Of a stretch of DNA of 33,397 nucleotides, positions 6,534 through 14,192 are shown one piece after another; within the stretch, counting starts at the first letter, position 1; each line of letters begins with the position of its first letter. A program made the position numbers and the translations under genes. Location of the stretch: assembly GCF_001187915.1 (NCBI RefSeq), contig NZ_LGIU01000013.1, positions 1-33,397 on the forward strand, in the 5' to 3' direction. This stretch comes from Arthrobacter sp. RIT-PI-e (GTDB lineage: Bacteria; Actinomycetota; Actinomycetes; Actinomycetales; Micrococcaceae). A model generated the notes under the pieces. That model had not been told where the DNA came from and ran no database searches. It saw nothing but the letters and a program-made list of their open reading frames with translations.

Positions 6534-7264
6534 CCAATTGCCTCCGCGAGTTTCTCTGCGTATTCAAGTGCTTCCTTGCGTTGCTTGAGCCGCCGCCGCA
6601 GGAGAGTGATGCGCTGCTGAACAAGCTCCATCAAGGGGTCGTTGTCCATGGTCTTCAATGCTTCCAGTCGAGCGTTGTTCGCCCACCCGCCTTCGTCTTC
6701 GCTCAAGAGCCCGACGATGACGAGTCCGGACACCAGGGAGGTTCCGCTGAGCCGTGCCGCTGTCACGGCTTGTACTGGGGTCAGTTTGTTCTCCGTTAGC
6801 TGGGCATAGAGGTAGGTGATTGCTATGCCGGTTTGCTCGGCCACGTCGTGTCGGATGTCACCCTTGTCGATGCTGTCGATCCAGGCGCGGTGAGAGCCGG
6901 TGTGCGGAAAGCCGGTGAGGGGCTCACGGATGTGTCCCTCCCGTGCGTAGGTCTTAGCCGTTCTCACCTGAATCTCAGCCATAAGGTCCGCCACGTGGAC
7001 CTGGCTGACTGCTTCGGCTGAAGACGGCGGCCGCGGCCGCGAGTCCAGGTCGTGGTATTCGGGGAAGTAAGTCATCGCGGTGACCGGGTCAATCCCATAG
7101 GCACGGGCGATTCCGACGACTGTCGTCTCGGGGACGTTTCCGCGGCGCATCTGATTTCCCACCGTGAGACGGTGCACGCCGATCATGCGGCTGAGCTCAC
7201 TACCGGACGTTGAGAGCCCGCTTGCTTCAAGCCATTGCTTGAAGTCGGAGCCGGAGACAGCCAT
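6530..7264 (-). CDS. XRE-type transcriptional regulator
   Basis: This 244-aa protein has an N-terminal helix-turn-helix at about residues 20-55 (LSRMIGVHRLTVGNQMRRGNVPETTVVGIARAYG), the cro/C1 pattern. The middle region is uncharacterised, and a predicted coiled helix, rich in Arg, Lys and Glu, closes the C-terminus (about 210-244). A purine-rich GAAGGGGG lies before the ATG. It heads a coupled operon with a membrane protein and a small DNA-binding protein, and is divergent from the transfer operon. An inverted repeat lies between the two. It is a good candidate regulator of transfer, but this is inferred from position. Confidence 0.75.
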   Translation of the reverse strand: MAVSGSDFKQWLEASGLSTSGSELSRMIGVHRLTVGNQMRRGNVPETTVVGIARAYGIDPVTAMTYFPEYHDLDSRPRPPSSAEAVSQVHVADLMAEIQVRTAKTYAREGHIREPLTGFPHTGSHRAWIDSIDKGDIRHDVAEQTGIAITYLYAQLTENKLTPVQAVTAARLSGTSLVSGLVIVGLLSEDEGGWANNARLEALKTMDNDPLMELVQQRITLLRRRLKQRKEALEYAEKLAEAIG

Positions 7265-7318
7265 GGCACCCCCTTCGGTGAGACCAGTTGGTGAACGAAG
7301 ACAGAAAGACGCACCGCT

Positions 7319-7357
7319 GTCACTATCTTGAGTTATCCTATCTAGTAAGAGAGTGAC
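7319..7357. promoter_or_regulatory. Operator-like inverted repeat between XRE regulator and transfer operon
   Basis: GTCACTATCTT (7319-7329) and AAGAGAGTGAC (7347-7357) are inverted copies matching at 10 of 11 positions, centred on an AT-richer 17-base spacer. The site lies 55 bases upstream of the XRE gene and 88 bases upstream of the first transfer gene. Spacing and symmetry fit a dimeric repressor site. Promoter hexamers could not be placed with confidence. Confidence 0.5.
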
Positions 7358-7444
7358 ATCAGGCTACTTCTGTAGTCATCCGATTTTACCGGCCGCTCCC
7401 TAACCACTTCGCGCACCGTTTTCGAGTTCTGAGGGGAGGTCACC

Positions 7445-8557
7445 ATGGCAGACGAAGACACCAAAGGATCCGGCGCGGTGGTGGCTGTCCTTGCTGTCGT
7501 TGGTCTGCTTGTTGCTTTCGTTCCGATCGCCGGTGTGGGTGCGGTGGCCGTGTTGACGCAGACCGAGCAACAAACTGGTACGTGTTCGATCACGGATACC
7601 GGCACCCTGGCTTCGACCCCGACGATCCCGAACGGGTGGGGCCCGCTGGTCGATGCGGCAGCGCGGACCGCTGGCCTGCCGGTGAGTGTGGTGGCGGCGC
7701 AGTTGCAGCAAGAATCCAACTGGAACCCTGCCGCTCGGAGCCCCGTGGGGGCGCAGGGGTTGGCGCAGTTCATGCCTGGGACGTGGGAGATGTACGGGGA
7801 GGGCGGGGACCCGTTCGCCGCTGAGGACGCTATCCCTGCCTACGGGCGCTACATGGCCGCGCTCAAGGATGAGGTCCAAGCCCTGGCCGGGGATGACGCG
7901 GATCTGCTGGTTCGTCTGACCCTCGCCGCCTACAACGCAGGCCCCGGCGCGGTGCAGAACGCCCGCGGTGTCCCTGCGTTCGCGGAGACCCAGCAGTACA
8001 TCGAGAAGATCCTGAACACCGGGCAGAACGCGTTCTCCGCTGACTGTGCCGCCCCAGCCGGGGGCGTGGCATGGGACGGGGACCTGGGCAACGGTGAGTG
8101 GACGACCCCCCTGCCGGGCGGGGTGTTCACCTCCGGCTACGGGCACCGGAACATCCCGGGCCTGCCCGCCTGGGCGCAGGACCACGTCGGCGTCGACATC
8201 GCCACACCCGGTGCCGGTAACGGCGACGGCGGACAGGTCATCGCCCCGGCCAAGATCCAGGTCACCAGCTTCCTGCCTCTTGACGGCTGCGTCATCGCGA
8301 AGGTCATTGAGGAGGGAGAGCCGGCGTTCAAGTTCGGTTTCTGCCACCTAAACCACTACGACGTGGCTGTAGGCGACGTCCTGGAACGTGGCGACATCGT
8401 CGGCACCGAGGGCAACACGGCAGGACTCGGTCAGGTAGCTACGCACCTGCATTTCGAGATTTACAGTCCCGAGTCCCCGGACGCGGCCTACCCCTACAAC
8501 ACCTTCAACATCGACCCCGAGCCGATCCTGAAAGAGAAAGGAGCGTGGGTGCAATGA
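7445..8557 (+). CDS. Membrane-anchored dual peptidoglycan hydrolase (SLT transglycosylase plus M23 endopeptidase), VirB1-like
   Basis: This 370-aa protein opens the wall for the transfer apparatus. A single N-terminal membrane helix (about residues 11-36) is followed by a lytic transglycosylase domain (about 63-190) with QQESNWNP (catalytic E90), GAQGLAQFMPGTW and AYNAGPGAV. A LytM/M23 domain (about 220-365) has HVGVD (H247, D251) and HLHFE (H334, H336) as zinc ligands. The two activities cut glycan strands and peptide cross-links. The same combination is found in cell-wall hydrolases of Gram-positive conjugative elements. GGGAGG lies six bases before the ATG. It is the first gene of the transfer operon and overlaps the next by ATGA. 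Confidence 0.92.
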   Translation: MADEDTKGSGAVVAVLAVVGLLVAFVPIAGVGAVAVLTQTEQQTGTCSITDTGTLASTPTIPNGWGPLVDAAARTAGLPVSVVAAQLQQESNWNPAARSPVGAQGLAQFMPGTWEMYGEGGDPFAAEDAIPAYGRYMAALKDEVQALAGDDADLLVRLTLAAYNAGPGAVQNARGVPAFAETQQYIEKILNTGQNAFSADCAAPAGGVAWDGDLGNGEWTTPLPGGVFTSGYGHRNIPGLPAWAQDHVGVDIATPGAGNGDGGQVIAPAKIQVTSFLPLDGCVIAKVIEEGEPAFKFGFCHLNHYDVAVGDVLERGDIVGTEGNTAGLGQVATHLHFEIYSPESPDAAYPYNTFNIDPEPILKEKGAWVQ

Positions 8558-9204
8558 CCTTCCGCTCACACACAACCGTGTACCGGGTAGCAGCTCTCGC
8601 GTTCTCGATGCTCACTCTGACCAGTTGCGCCACTGACGCTCCCGCCTCCGAGGACGCATCGAAAGATGTCGCGCCCATCTCCGCGCCGACCACCATCTAC
8701 GAGGGCTCCTACACCTCTGCTCCGGCTGACGACATTCTGGGTGGCAACACGTTCACCTCGCCCGATGAGGCTGACCGCTCCGACGTCGAGTCGGTGGCGC
8801 GGACAGCCGCGCTGATCATGCACCAGTGGGACACCACGGTGGACCGCACGGAGACAGCGGCCGCTGTCCGCGCGAAACCTCTGATGAGTGAGGAATGGGC
8901 TGCCAACCAAATCGAACCGGAACGGAACGCGAGCAACGGTGACTGGCTGGAGCCCGCAGAGCACGACGCCTACAGTGTGCAGCGTGCGGTCCCGGCGATC
9001 GGTGACGTCGCTCAGGACGTCGCCCCGGACAAGGCCGTTCGGGTCCTCGACGTGACCTGGCGGTGGGTTGCCCGCGACGAGACCCCGTTGCAGGGGACCG
9101 GGCATCGTCAGGTGACGCTCTACCTGGAGGACAACGAGAACGGGTGGGAGGTCGTCGGGCACCAGACCCGCGACCTGACCGCAGCGGTCGGGGGTCAGCG
9201 ATGA
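8554..9204 (+). CDS. Lipoprotein of the transfer operon
   Basis: This 216-aa protein starts at ATG 8554, overlapping the previous stop by ATGA. An upstream in-frame GTG at 8545 lies only one base from the AAAGGAG ribosome site and is unlikely to be the start, while the ATG is ten bases away. The signal sequence ends in the lipobox LTSC, so C25 should carry the lipid anchor. The exported part has an Asp/Glu/Ser-rich linker and a globular region (about 70-216) with several Trp residues and alternating strands, recalling the NTF2-like fold of VirB8/TcpC subunits, but no family was recognised with certainty. It probably sits on the outer face of the membrane as a channel component. Confidence 0.7.
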   Translation: MTFRSHTTVYRVAALAFSMLTLTSCATDAPASEDASKDVAPISAPTTIYEGSYTSAPADDILGGNTFTSPDEADRSDVESVARTAALIMHQWDTTVDRTETAAAVRAKPLMSEEWAANQIEPERNASNGDWLEPAEHDAYSVQRAVPAIGDVAQDVAPDKAVRVLDVTWRWVARDETPLQGTGHRQVTLYLEDNENGWEVVGHQTRDLTAAVGGQR

Positions 9205-10874
9205 GCAACGCCGTGCACGTGTGGCCGATCATCGTCCTGACCATCGGGGAGAACGAGATCGTCGCGGATGCCAACGGGGACGTGCTCACCTACCCGGTCC
9301 TCGAGGACACACCCCCGGCCGATGTCGCCGCCGATGCCGCGTCGGAAGCCTGCCGACGGCTCGGACTCACCGCGTGCCGGGTGCAGGGCCACACCGAGGA
9401 CGGTGAGGTGTACGAGATGATCGTGGACACCGAGTTCGGCACCCTCGAAGAACGCTCCACCGACCCCGCCACGACACTGACGAGCGGTCAGGGTGCTGTC
9501 CACGGGCAAACCAGTGCCCGCAGGAACGGGCGCCTGCGTCGCCGTACCTCGGGGGTTTCCCGGAACGGGGCCACCGCAGCACGTAACGGTGTGCGGCGGG
9601 GCCCGCAGGCCCGCCGCCGGAAGCTGATGATCTGGGGCAGCGCCGGGGCCTTCGCGCTCACCCTCGGGGTGTGCGGGGCGTACATCCTGCAGGACGAGGA
9701 CGTGCGACCCGTCGCCACCATCTACACACCCCCGCCCGCGCAGCTCCCGGTACCAGCCCCGGCCGGATGGGACACCTACGCGACCTGGACAGCACCGATG
9801 GAGTTCTCCACCGTTCGGGCGATCCTGGACCCCTCGGGGCAACCCGTCAGCGTCGATGACACCACGCTGACCGCGCACGACCCGGGAACGGGTGTGGAGC
9901 GGTGGACGCGGACCGCTCCGTTCACGGTCTCGCAGGTGGCCCTGTTCACCCTCGCGGGTGAGTCCCGGATCGCGGCGTCCACGGCGCGTGAGCTGGTCCT
10001 GTTCGGGGACGGTGCGGACCCGATCCGGGTTCAGGTTCCGCAGAATGGGACGATCGTCCTCGACGGCGGCACAGCACCCCGCATTGATCTGCCGTCGAAA
10101 CAGACCTTGCTCGTCACGAGCAACGGGTCCACGGTGTCCCGGGTGGTCCCCGCGGCCGCCGAACCGCTCGAAGCTCTGGGCACCGACCTGGTCACCGCGA
10201 ACCTGTCCACCGGGCGGATCTGGCGGATCACCACGGACTCAGCGGCCCTTCCGTCCCCGGCGACCCTGCCTGCCCCGGCGCCGGACGCGGAGCTGATCAG
10301 CGTTCTCGGGTCCATGGACGGCCGGGTGGTCGCCGCATGGCGGAACAGTAACCGGGCAAGCGACGGGGTCAGTATCGGCTTCTACGACCTCGGAACAGCC
10401 ACGGATGCCACGGAGGTCACGCAGGTCGAGGTCGTGGAGGTCGAGGGCCGGGACATCTCCGCGTCGGGTCTGCAACTCGACCGGGAGCACGGGCTGATGC
10501 TGGCCGGATCGGTACTGATCGACGTCCCCGAGGGTCAAGCCCACCGGCTCCCGGGGGCGGGCAAACTCTCGGCCGGATACGCCTGGGTCGCCAGTGGGGA
10601 TGAGCAGGTACGCATCAATGCTCGGGGCGAAGCGGAGGACACCACCGATGCGTCCCAAGCCTCCGTCCCGGATGTCATCACCGAGGACGGGCACGCGATC
10701 ACCCGGGCGACCGGCTCACCCACTGGGGATTCCCCGAACTCCCTGTATGCGCTGGCGGACACCGGCCCGCGCCCCACCAGCTCACCCACGACATCACCGA
10801 CCTCGACGCCTGCACCGAGCACCACCCCTGATCCTGCCTCGACGTCCGCTGTTTCCTCGAAGGAGAACCCCTGA
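9201..10874 (+). CDS. Large single-pass membrane protein of the transfer operon
   Basis: The protein has 557 residues, starting at ATG 9201 because that ATG overlaps the previous TGA (ATGA); the longer upstream frame only shadows the lipoprotein gene. Residues 1-85 form a small cytoplasmic domain and 105-141 a very basic Arg-rich stretch. One membrane helix lies at about 143-163. The long outer part (about 170-515) has repeated beta-strand and turn patterns (Asp/Gly/Thr-rich) like a beta-propeller, and the last 45 residues are a Pro/Ser/Thr stalk. No catalytic motif was seen. The family is unknown; position suggests a structural or wall-spanning transfer component. Confidence 0.7.
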   Translation: MSNAVHVWPIIVLTIGENEIVADANGDVLTYPVLEDTPPADVAADAASEACRRLGLTACRVQGHTEDGEVYEMIVDTEFGTLEERSTDPATTLTSGQGAVHGQTSARRNGRLRRRTSGVSRNGATAARNGVRRGPQARRRKLMIWGSAGAFALTLGVCGAYILQDEDVRPVATIYTPPPAQLPVPAPAGWDTYATWTAPMEFSTVRAILDPSGQPVSVDDTTLTAHDPGTGVERWTRTAPFTVSQVALFTLAGESRIAASTARELVLFGDGADPIRVQVPQNGTIVLDGGTAPRIDLPSKQTLLVTSNGSTVSRVVPAAAEPLEALGTDLVTANLSTGRIWRITTDSAALPSPATLPAPAPDAELISVLGSMDGRVVAAWRNSNRASDGVSIGFYDLGTATDATEVTQVEVVEVEGRDISASGLQLDREHGLMLAGSVLIDVPEGQAHRLPGAGKLSAGYAWVASGDEQVRINARGEAEDTTDASQASVPDVITEDGHAITRATGSPTGDSPNSLYALADTGPRPTSSPTTSPTSTPAPSTTPDPASTSAVSSKENP

Positions 10875-12394
10875 TGAAAATGACCGCTGTGATCGACCAG
10901 ACCGGCGCCCTCGACCTGGACGTGGAAGGGGAAAAGACCCATGTGCCCCACTCCACCGTGATGGAAGCGCGGCGCTCGGTTATGACCACCGCCACCGGGC
11001 TTGCCGCAGATACGAGTGCCAGCGTCGAACTGCACATCAAGGACCCAGCCGGAACCCGGACCGTCTCCGTGCAGGCCGATGGAAACATCACCGAGGAAGC
11101 CACCTCAACCCCGAATGAGCAGCAGACCCCGACGACGGAAGCCCCAATTTCACCGATCGCGCCAGCACCGGATACGGAACGGACCACCACTGCCGACACA
11201 AAGCCGGAGCCGACACCTGAGCCTGCCCCCACGGTGGCACCTCGAGCCTCCCGGCGAGCATCCACGGCAACCCCAGCAGTGACCCACCCGGCGACGGAAC
11301 CACCTGCACCGAAAGCGGCGCCGGTCGCGGTCCTGGAACCTGAGACAGACACGGATACGGACACGGACACGGACGCTACGCAGGCGCCGGAGGGCGTCGT
11401 GGAGCAGGCACCCATGGCCGCGTCGGTTGAGCGGGAACAGGTTGCAGCGGTAGAGGTAGCACCGACGCGCCGGACGTCGATGCCCTCGTTCGTGGACCGC
11501 CCCGACGCCGCAGCCCCTGCACAGACGGGAATCCGCGGTCTGCTGAATCACTTCGGGTTCAAGCTCGCCCCGTCCGGGGACGAGCTGTCACAGCGTGAGG
11601 ACGAGCTGGTCGTGTCCCGGCACTGGGCGGGGCCTCGGACGATCACGGTCCTGAATCCCAAGGGCGGGGCGGGCAAAACCCCGACTGTCATCTGTCTCTC
11701 CGCCGTCTTCGCCCGCCTGGGCGGGTCCGGGGTCCTGGCCTGGGACAACAACAACTCGCTCGGCTCCCTGGGATGGCGGACCTTCGACGCCGGCCACGAG
11801 GCAACGGTGGTGGACCTATTGGGGAAGACGGACTACTTTATGACCGCCGACGCCCGGGTGGGCGATCTGGCGTCCTACGTCCACCATCAGCCGGCGGATC
11901 AGTACGACGTACTGAGAAGCGATGACCGCTCCGGGGCCAAGGCACGGCACGAGGTCAACGGGGCAGAGGTCCACCGGTTGTACGCGGTGGCCGCGAAGTA
12001 TTACCGGCTGATCGTCAAGGACTCCGGGAACACTGAGCGCGGCGATAACTGGGAGGCCATGATCAGCCACACCGATCAGGTCGTGATTCCGGTGAAGTCC
12101 GTGGACGACGCCGCCGAAGGCGCGTCGAGGATCCTGAGCGCACTGCGGGCAGGCGACGAGCACGCCCAAGCGTTGGCGGACCGCGCCGTGGTGATCGTGC
12201 TGGGCTGCACGCCCGCGCACGGGAAGGCGAAGTTGAACAAGCTGGCCGATGACTTCCGCCCGTTCGTGAAGGCCGTGGCCACGGTGCCGTATGACCCGTC
12301 CCTGGTCGAGGGACGTATCCGTTTCTCGGCCATGCTCCCGGCCACCCGGCGTGCCTGGCTCCGGGCGGCCGCTCTGATCGCGGAGGAACTGTGA
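10874..12394 (+). CDS. ParA/MinD-like P-loop ATPase with long disordered N-terminus, transfer-associated
   Basis: This 506-aa protein overlaps its upstream neighbour by one base (TGATG). The first 75 residues form a small domain. Residues 76-205 are Pro/Thr/Ala/Glu-rich and probably disordered, including a (DT)n run at about 158-167. From about 250 there is a ParA/MinD-type ATPase: Walker A NPKGGAGKTPT (261-271). The usual DxDPQ motif is replaced by AWDNNNSLGSLGW. A later segment, LIVKDSGNTERGDNW, matches the Walker B/switch region. It is distinct from the partition ParA at 870-1514. It may position the transfer machine or the DNA at a cell pole; this is inferred. Confidence 0.75.
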   Translation: MKMTAVIDQTGALDLDVEGEKTHVPHSTVMEARRSVMTTATGLAADTSASVELHIKDPAGTRTVSVQADGNITEEATSTPNEQQTPTTEAPISPIAPAPDTERTTTADTKPEPTPEPAPTVAPRASRRASTATPAVTHPATEPPAPKAAPVAVLEPETDTDTDTDTDATQAPEGVVEQAPMAASVEREQVAAVEVAPTRRTSMPSFVDRPDAAAPAQTGIRGLLNHFGFKLAPSGDELSQREDELVVSRHWAGPRTITVLNPKGGAGKTPTVICLSAVFARLGGSGVLAWDNNNSLGSLGWRTFDAGHEATVVDLLGKTDYFMTADARVGDLASYVHHQPADQYDVLRSDDRSGAKARHEVNGAEVHRLYAVAAKYYRLIVKDSGNTERGDNWEAMISHTDQVVIPVKSVDDAAEGASRILSALRAGDEHAQALADRAVVIVLGCTPAHGKAKLNKLADDFRPFVKAVATVPYDPSLVEGRIRFSAMLPATRRAWLRAAALIAEEL

Positions 12395-12999
12395 CAGTGA
12401 CATCCCAAGGAAACCCGTTCATCACACCACTGGAAATCGTGGCGGAAGAGGACCCGATCGACAACGATCCGATCCTTGGGACGCGTGAGTCGGTGCGGGG
12501 TCCGCAGAACATTCAGCAGGCCCTCGCGGAGGAGCCCGTCGAGGATGAGGCACCGGCCGCGCCGGTCGCGGTGACCGCCGCGACGCTGTGGCTGGTCGGT
12601 GCTTCCGGTGGGGTCGGGACGACCACGTTGGCGGGCTTGTGCTCGGAGAGGATCGTGGATGAATCCGATCAGCGTCCCACCTGGGCGGGCCGGGCACTGC
12701 TGGTGTGCTCGACCAGCGGGTCATCGCTGGAGGCCGCGCAGCAGCTCGCCCGGAAATCGGCCTCCGGACTCCTCGCCTACGAGCTGGTCGGGCTGGTCGT
12801 CGTCCACGACCGGCCACAGAAAGCGCTGACGAAACCCACCTTGGAGTTCGCTCGCGGCGTGGCCCGCATGTTCCCCATCGCTATGACCATCCCTTATGAG
12901 GCGTCCTGGCGGGACGTCGGCGCCACCCCCCAAGCCACCGGCACACGCGTGAAAAGCGTGGTTCGGAAAATCGAAAAGATCGCCCACTCAGGGCGCTGA
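12391..12999 (+). CDS. Degenerate P-loop protein, transfer-associated
   Basis: This 202-aa protein starts at GTG 12391, overlapping the preceding stop by GTGA. After an acidic N-terminal tail, residues 65-80 read LWLVGASGGVGTTTLAGL. This is a ParA-like P-loop in which the canonical lysine of the GK(T/S) motif is replaced by threonine, so nucleotide binding may be weak or unusual. The rest resembles a small MinD-like fold with a final basic helix. Similar lysine-less proteins occur next to SCO6880-type genes in actinobacterial elements (the DUF6668-like group, recalled with moderate certainty). It may act together with the ATPase just upstream. Confidence 0.65.
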   Translation: MTVTSQGNPFITPLEIVAEEDPIDNDPILGTRESVRGPQNIQQALAEEPVEDEAPAAPVAVTAATLWLVGASGGVGTTTLAGLCSERIVDESDQRPTWAGRALLVCSTSGSSLEAAQQLARKSASGLLAYELVGLVVVHDRPQKALTKPTLEFARGVARMFPIAMTIPYEASWRDVGATPQATGTRVKSVVRKIEKIAHSGR

Positions 13000-13013
13000 A
13001 AGAAGGAAACATC

Positions 13014-13328
13014 ATGTTCGGAAACACTCTGGTAGCACACACCCTGACCACCATCAACGCTCTCACCCCGGCCTCATCTGCCACTGAGGGCTCGGTCCTG
13101 GCGGTCAACTACACCCCGACCCAGCCCCCCGGCACCGAGGGCCTGACGACCGTCATCGGGTGGATCCTGTGGGCGGCGACGACGTTGCTGTTCATCTACT
13201 TCATCTTCGGACTGGTCCAGGCCGGTAAAGCACGCCGCCAGGGGGACTCGATTGAGGCCCCGCTGTGGCCGTTGGTCGCAGGCTTCCTCGTCGGTGCGGC
13301 TTCTGCGATCTGGACTGCCGTCGTCTAA
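13014..13328 (+). CDS. Small two-helix membrane protein, VirB2/TrbC-like candidate
   Basis: This 104-aa protein has two hydrophobic helices (about residues 46-68 and 84-102) separated by a short basic loop (KARRQGDS), the layout of VirB2/TrbC pilin-type subunits and of some VirB3-like proteins. The N-terminal 40 residues are polar and Thr-rich, without an obvious cleaved signal peptide. A good AGAAGGAA ribosome site precedes the ATG by about seven bases. It lies in the right neighbourhood for a channel subunit; no sequence signature confirms pilin function. Confidence 0.65.
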   Translation: MFGNTLVAHTLTTINALTPASSATEGSVLAVNYTPTQPPGTEGLTTVIGWILWAATTLLFIYFIFGLVQAGKARRQGDSIEAPLWPLVAGFLVGAASAIWTAVV

Positions 13329-13373
13329 CCCACCCCTGATTACTTCACCACCCCTCCAAGAGAAGGACACCTG

Positions 13374-14192
13374 ATGAGCACTGAGGACACCACCGACCGG
13401 CCCGCTGGCCGCCCCGCATGGTTCGGCGCTGCTGTCATGCTGCTGATCCTCGTCCTGGTCGGCCTCGCCGCCTGGGGCGTGCGGACCTTTTTCTTCACCA
13501 ACGATGATGACTCTGCCGCACCGACGGGCCCGACCAGTCAGGCCCCCGGTGCCGTAGAGCCCGCACCCACACCCTCCACCACGACGGATACCGCAGTGGT
13601 GAAGACAGATTTGGCGTGGGATTGCCAGACGGACCTCAGTGAGGACGAAGCATCGGTGGCGGACAGTGCGCCGTCGGTCGAGGAATGGGTGGCCGCCGGC
13701 TACAACGTAGTTCCCTTCTCGGAGTTCGGCGGCTGCCAGAAACAGCCCTCGACCCTCCGCATCGGGTACGCGCACACCGAAGCAGGGTCCCTCATGGCCG
13801 CGGCCACCTACGCCGTTGCGCTCGACCCCTCCGTGAGCGAAGAGGCAGCACAGGACCTCGAGGTAGCGGTGGCAGAAGGATCGAACCGGACCCTGCTGGG
13901 GGAGCGGGCGGAGCGCATCCGTAGTGGGCTGGAGCAAAGCGAAGATACCTCAGCGGTAACGCGGTTGAACCTCGTCGGCTACATCCAGAACAGCTACGAG
14001 GACGACAGGGCTTCCTACCGACTCGTCTACACAGCAGCGGATTCAAACGGTGTGGACCAGACCCTCGCGGCACAAGTGGATGTGGTGTGGGAGGACGGGG
14101 ACTGGAAGCTCGACCCAGCCTCCGGCAATGACTTCAACACCTGGGCTCGGCATCAGGGGCAGCCCTACGTGCAGTGGGGACCTCGATCTTGA
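13374..14192 (+). CDS. VirB8/TcpC-like membrane-anchored transfer protein
   Basis: The 272-aa protein has a short cytoplasmic tail, one membrane helix (about residues 17-38), an acidic, then Pro/Thr-rich linker (about 43-75) and an outer domain of about 195 residues. The C-terminal part, LVYTAADSNGVDQTLAAQVD followed by VVWEDGDWKL, looks like the last strands of an NTF2-like fold, the fold of VirB8, TcpC and TraM. A conserved-looking pair of cysteines (WDCQTD, GGCQKQ) may form a disulphide. An AGAAGGA ribosome site precedes the ATG. It is probably the periplasm-side scaffold of the channel; the fold is inferred from pattern only. Confidence 0.65.
   Translation: MSTEDTTDRPAGRPAWFGAAVMLLILVLVGLAAWGVRTFFFTNDDDSAAPTGPTSQAPGAVEPAPTPSTTTDTAVVKTDLAWDCQTDLSEDEASVADSAPSVEEWVAAGYNVVPFSEFGGCQKQPSTLRIGYAHTEAGSLMAAATYAVALDPSVSEEAAQDLEVAVAEGSNRTLLGERAERIRSGLEQSEDTSAVTRLNLVGYIQNSYEDDRASYRLVYTAADSNGVDQTLAAQVDVVWEDGDWKLDPASGNDFNTWARHQGQPYVQWGPRS

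Noticed and set aside
7400-8347. Minus-strand open frame of 315 codons opposite the peptidoglycan hydrolase
   Set aside because: The plus strand has unmistakable SLT and M23 motifs; the antisense frame is a by-product of GC-rich codon bias.
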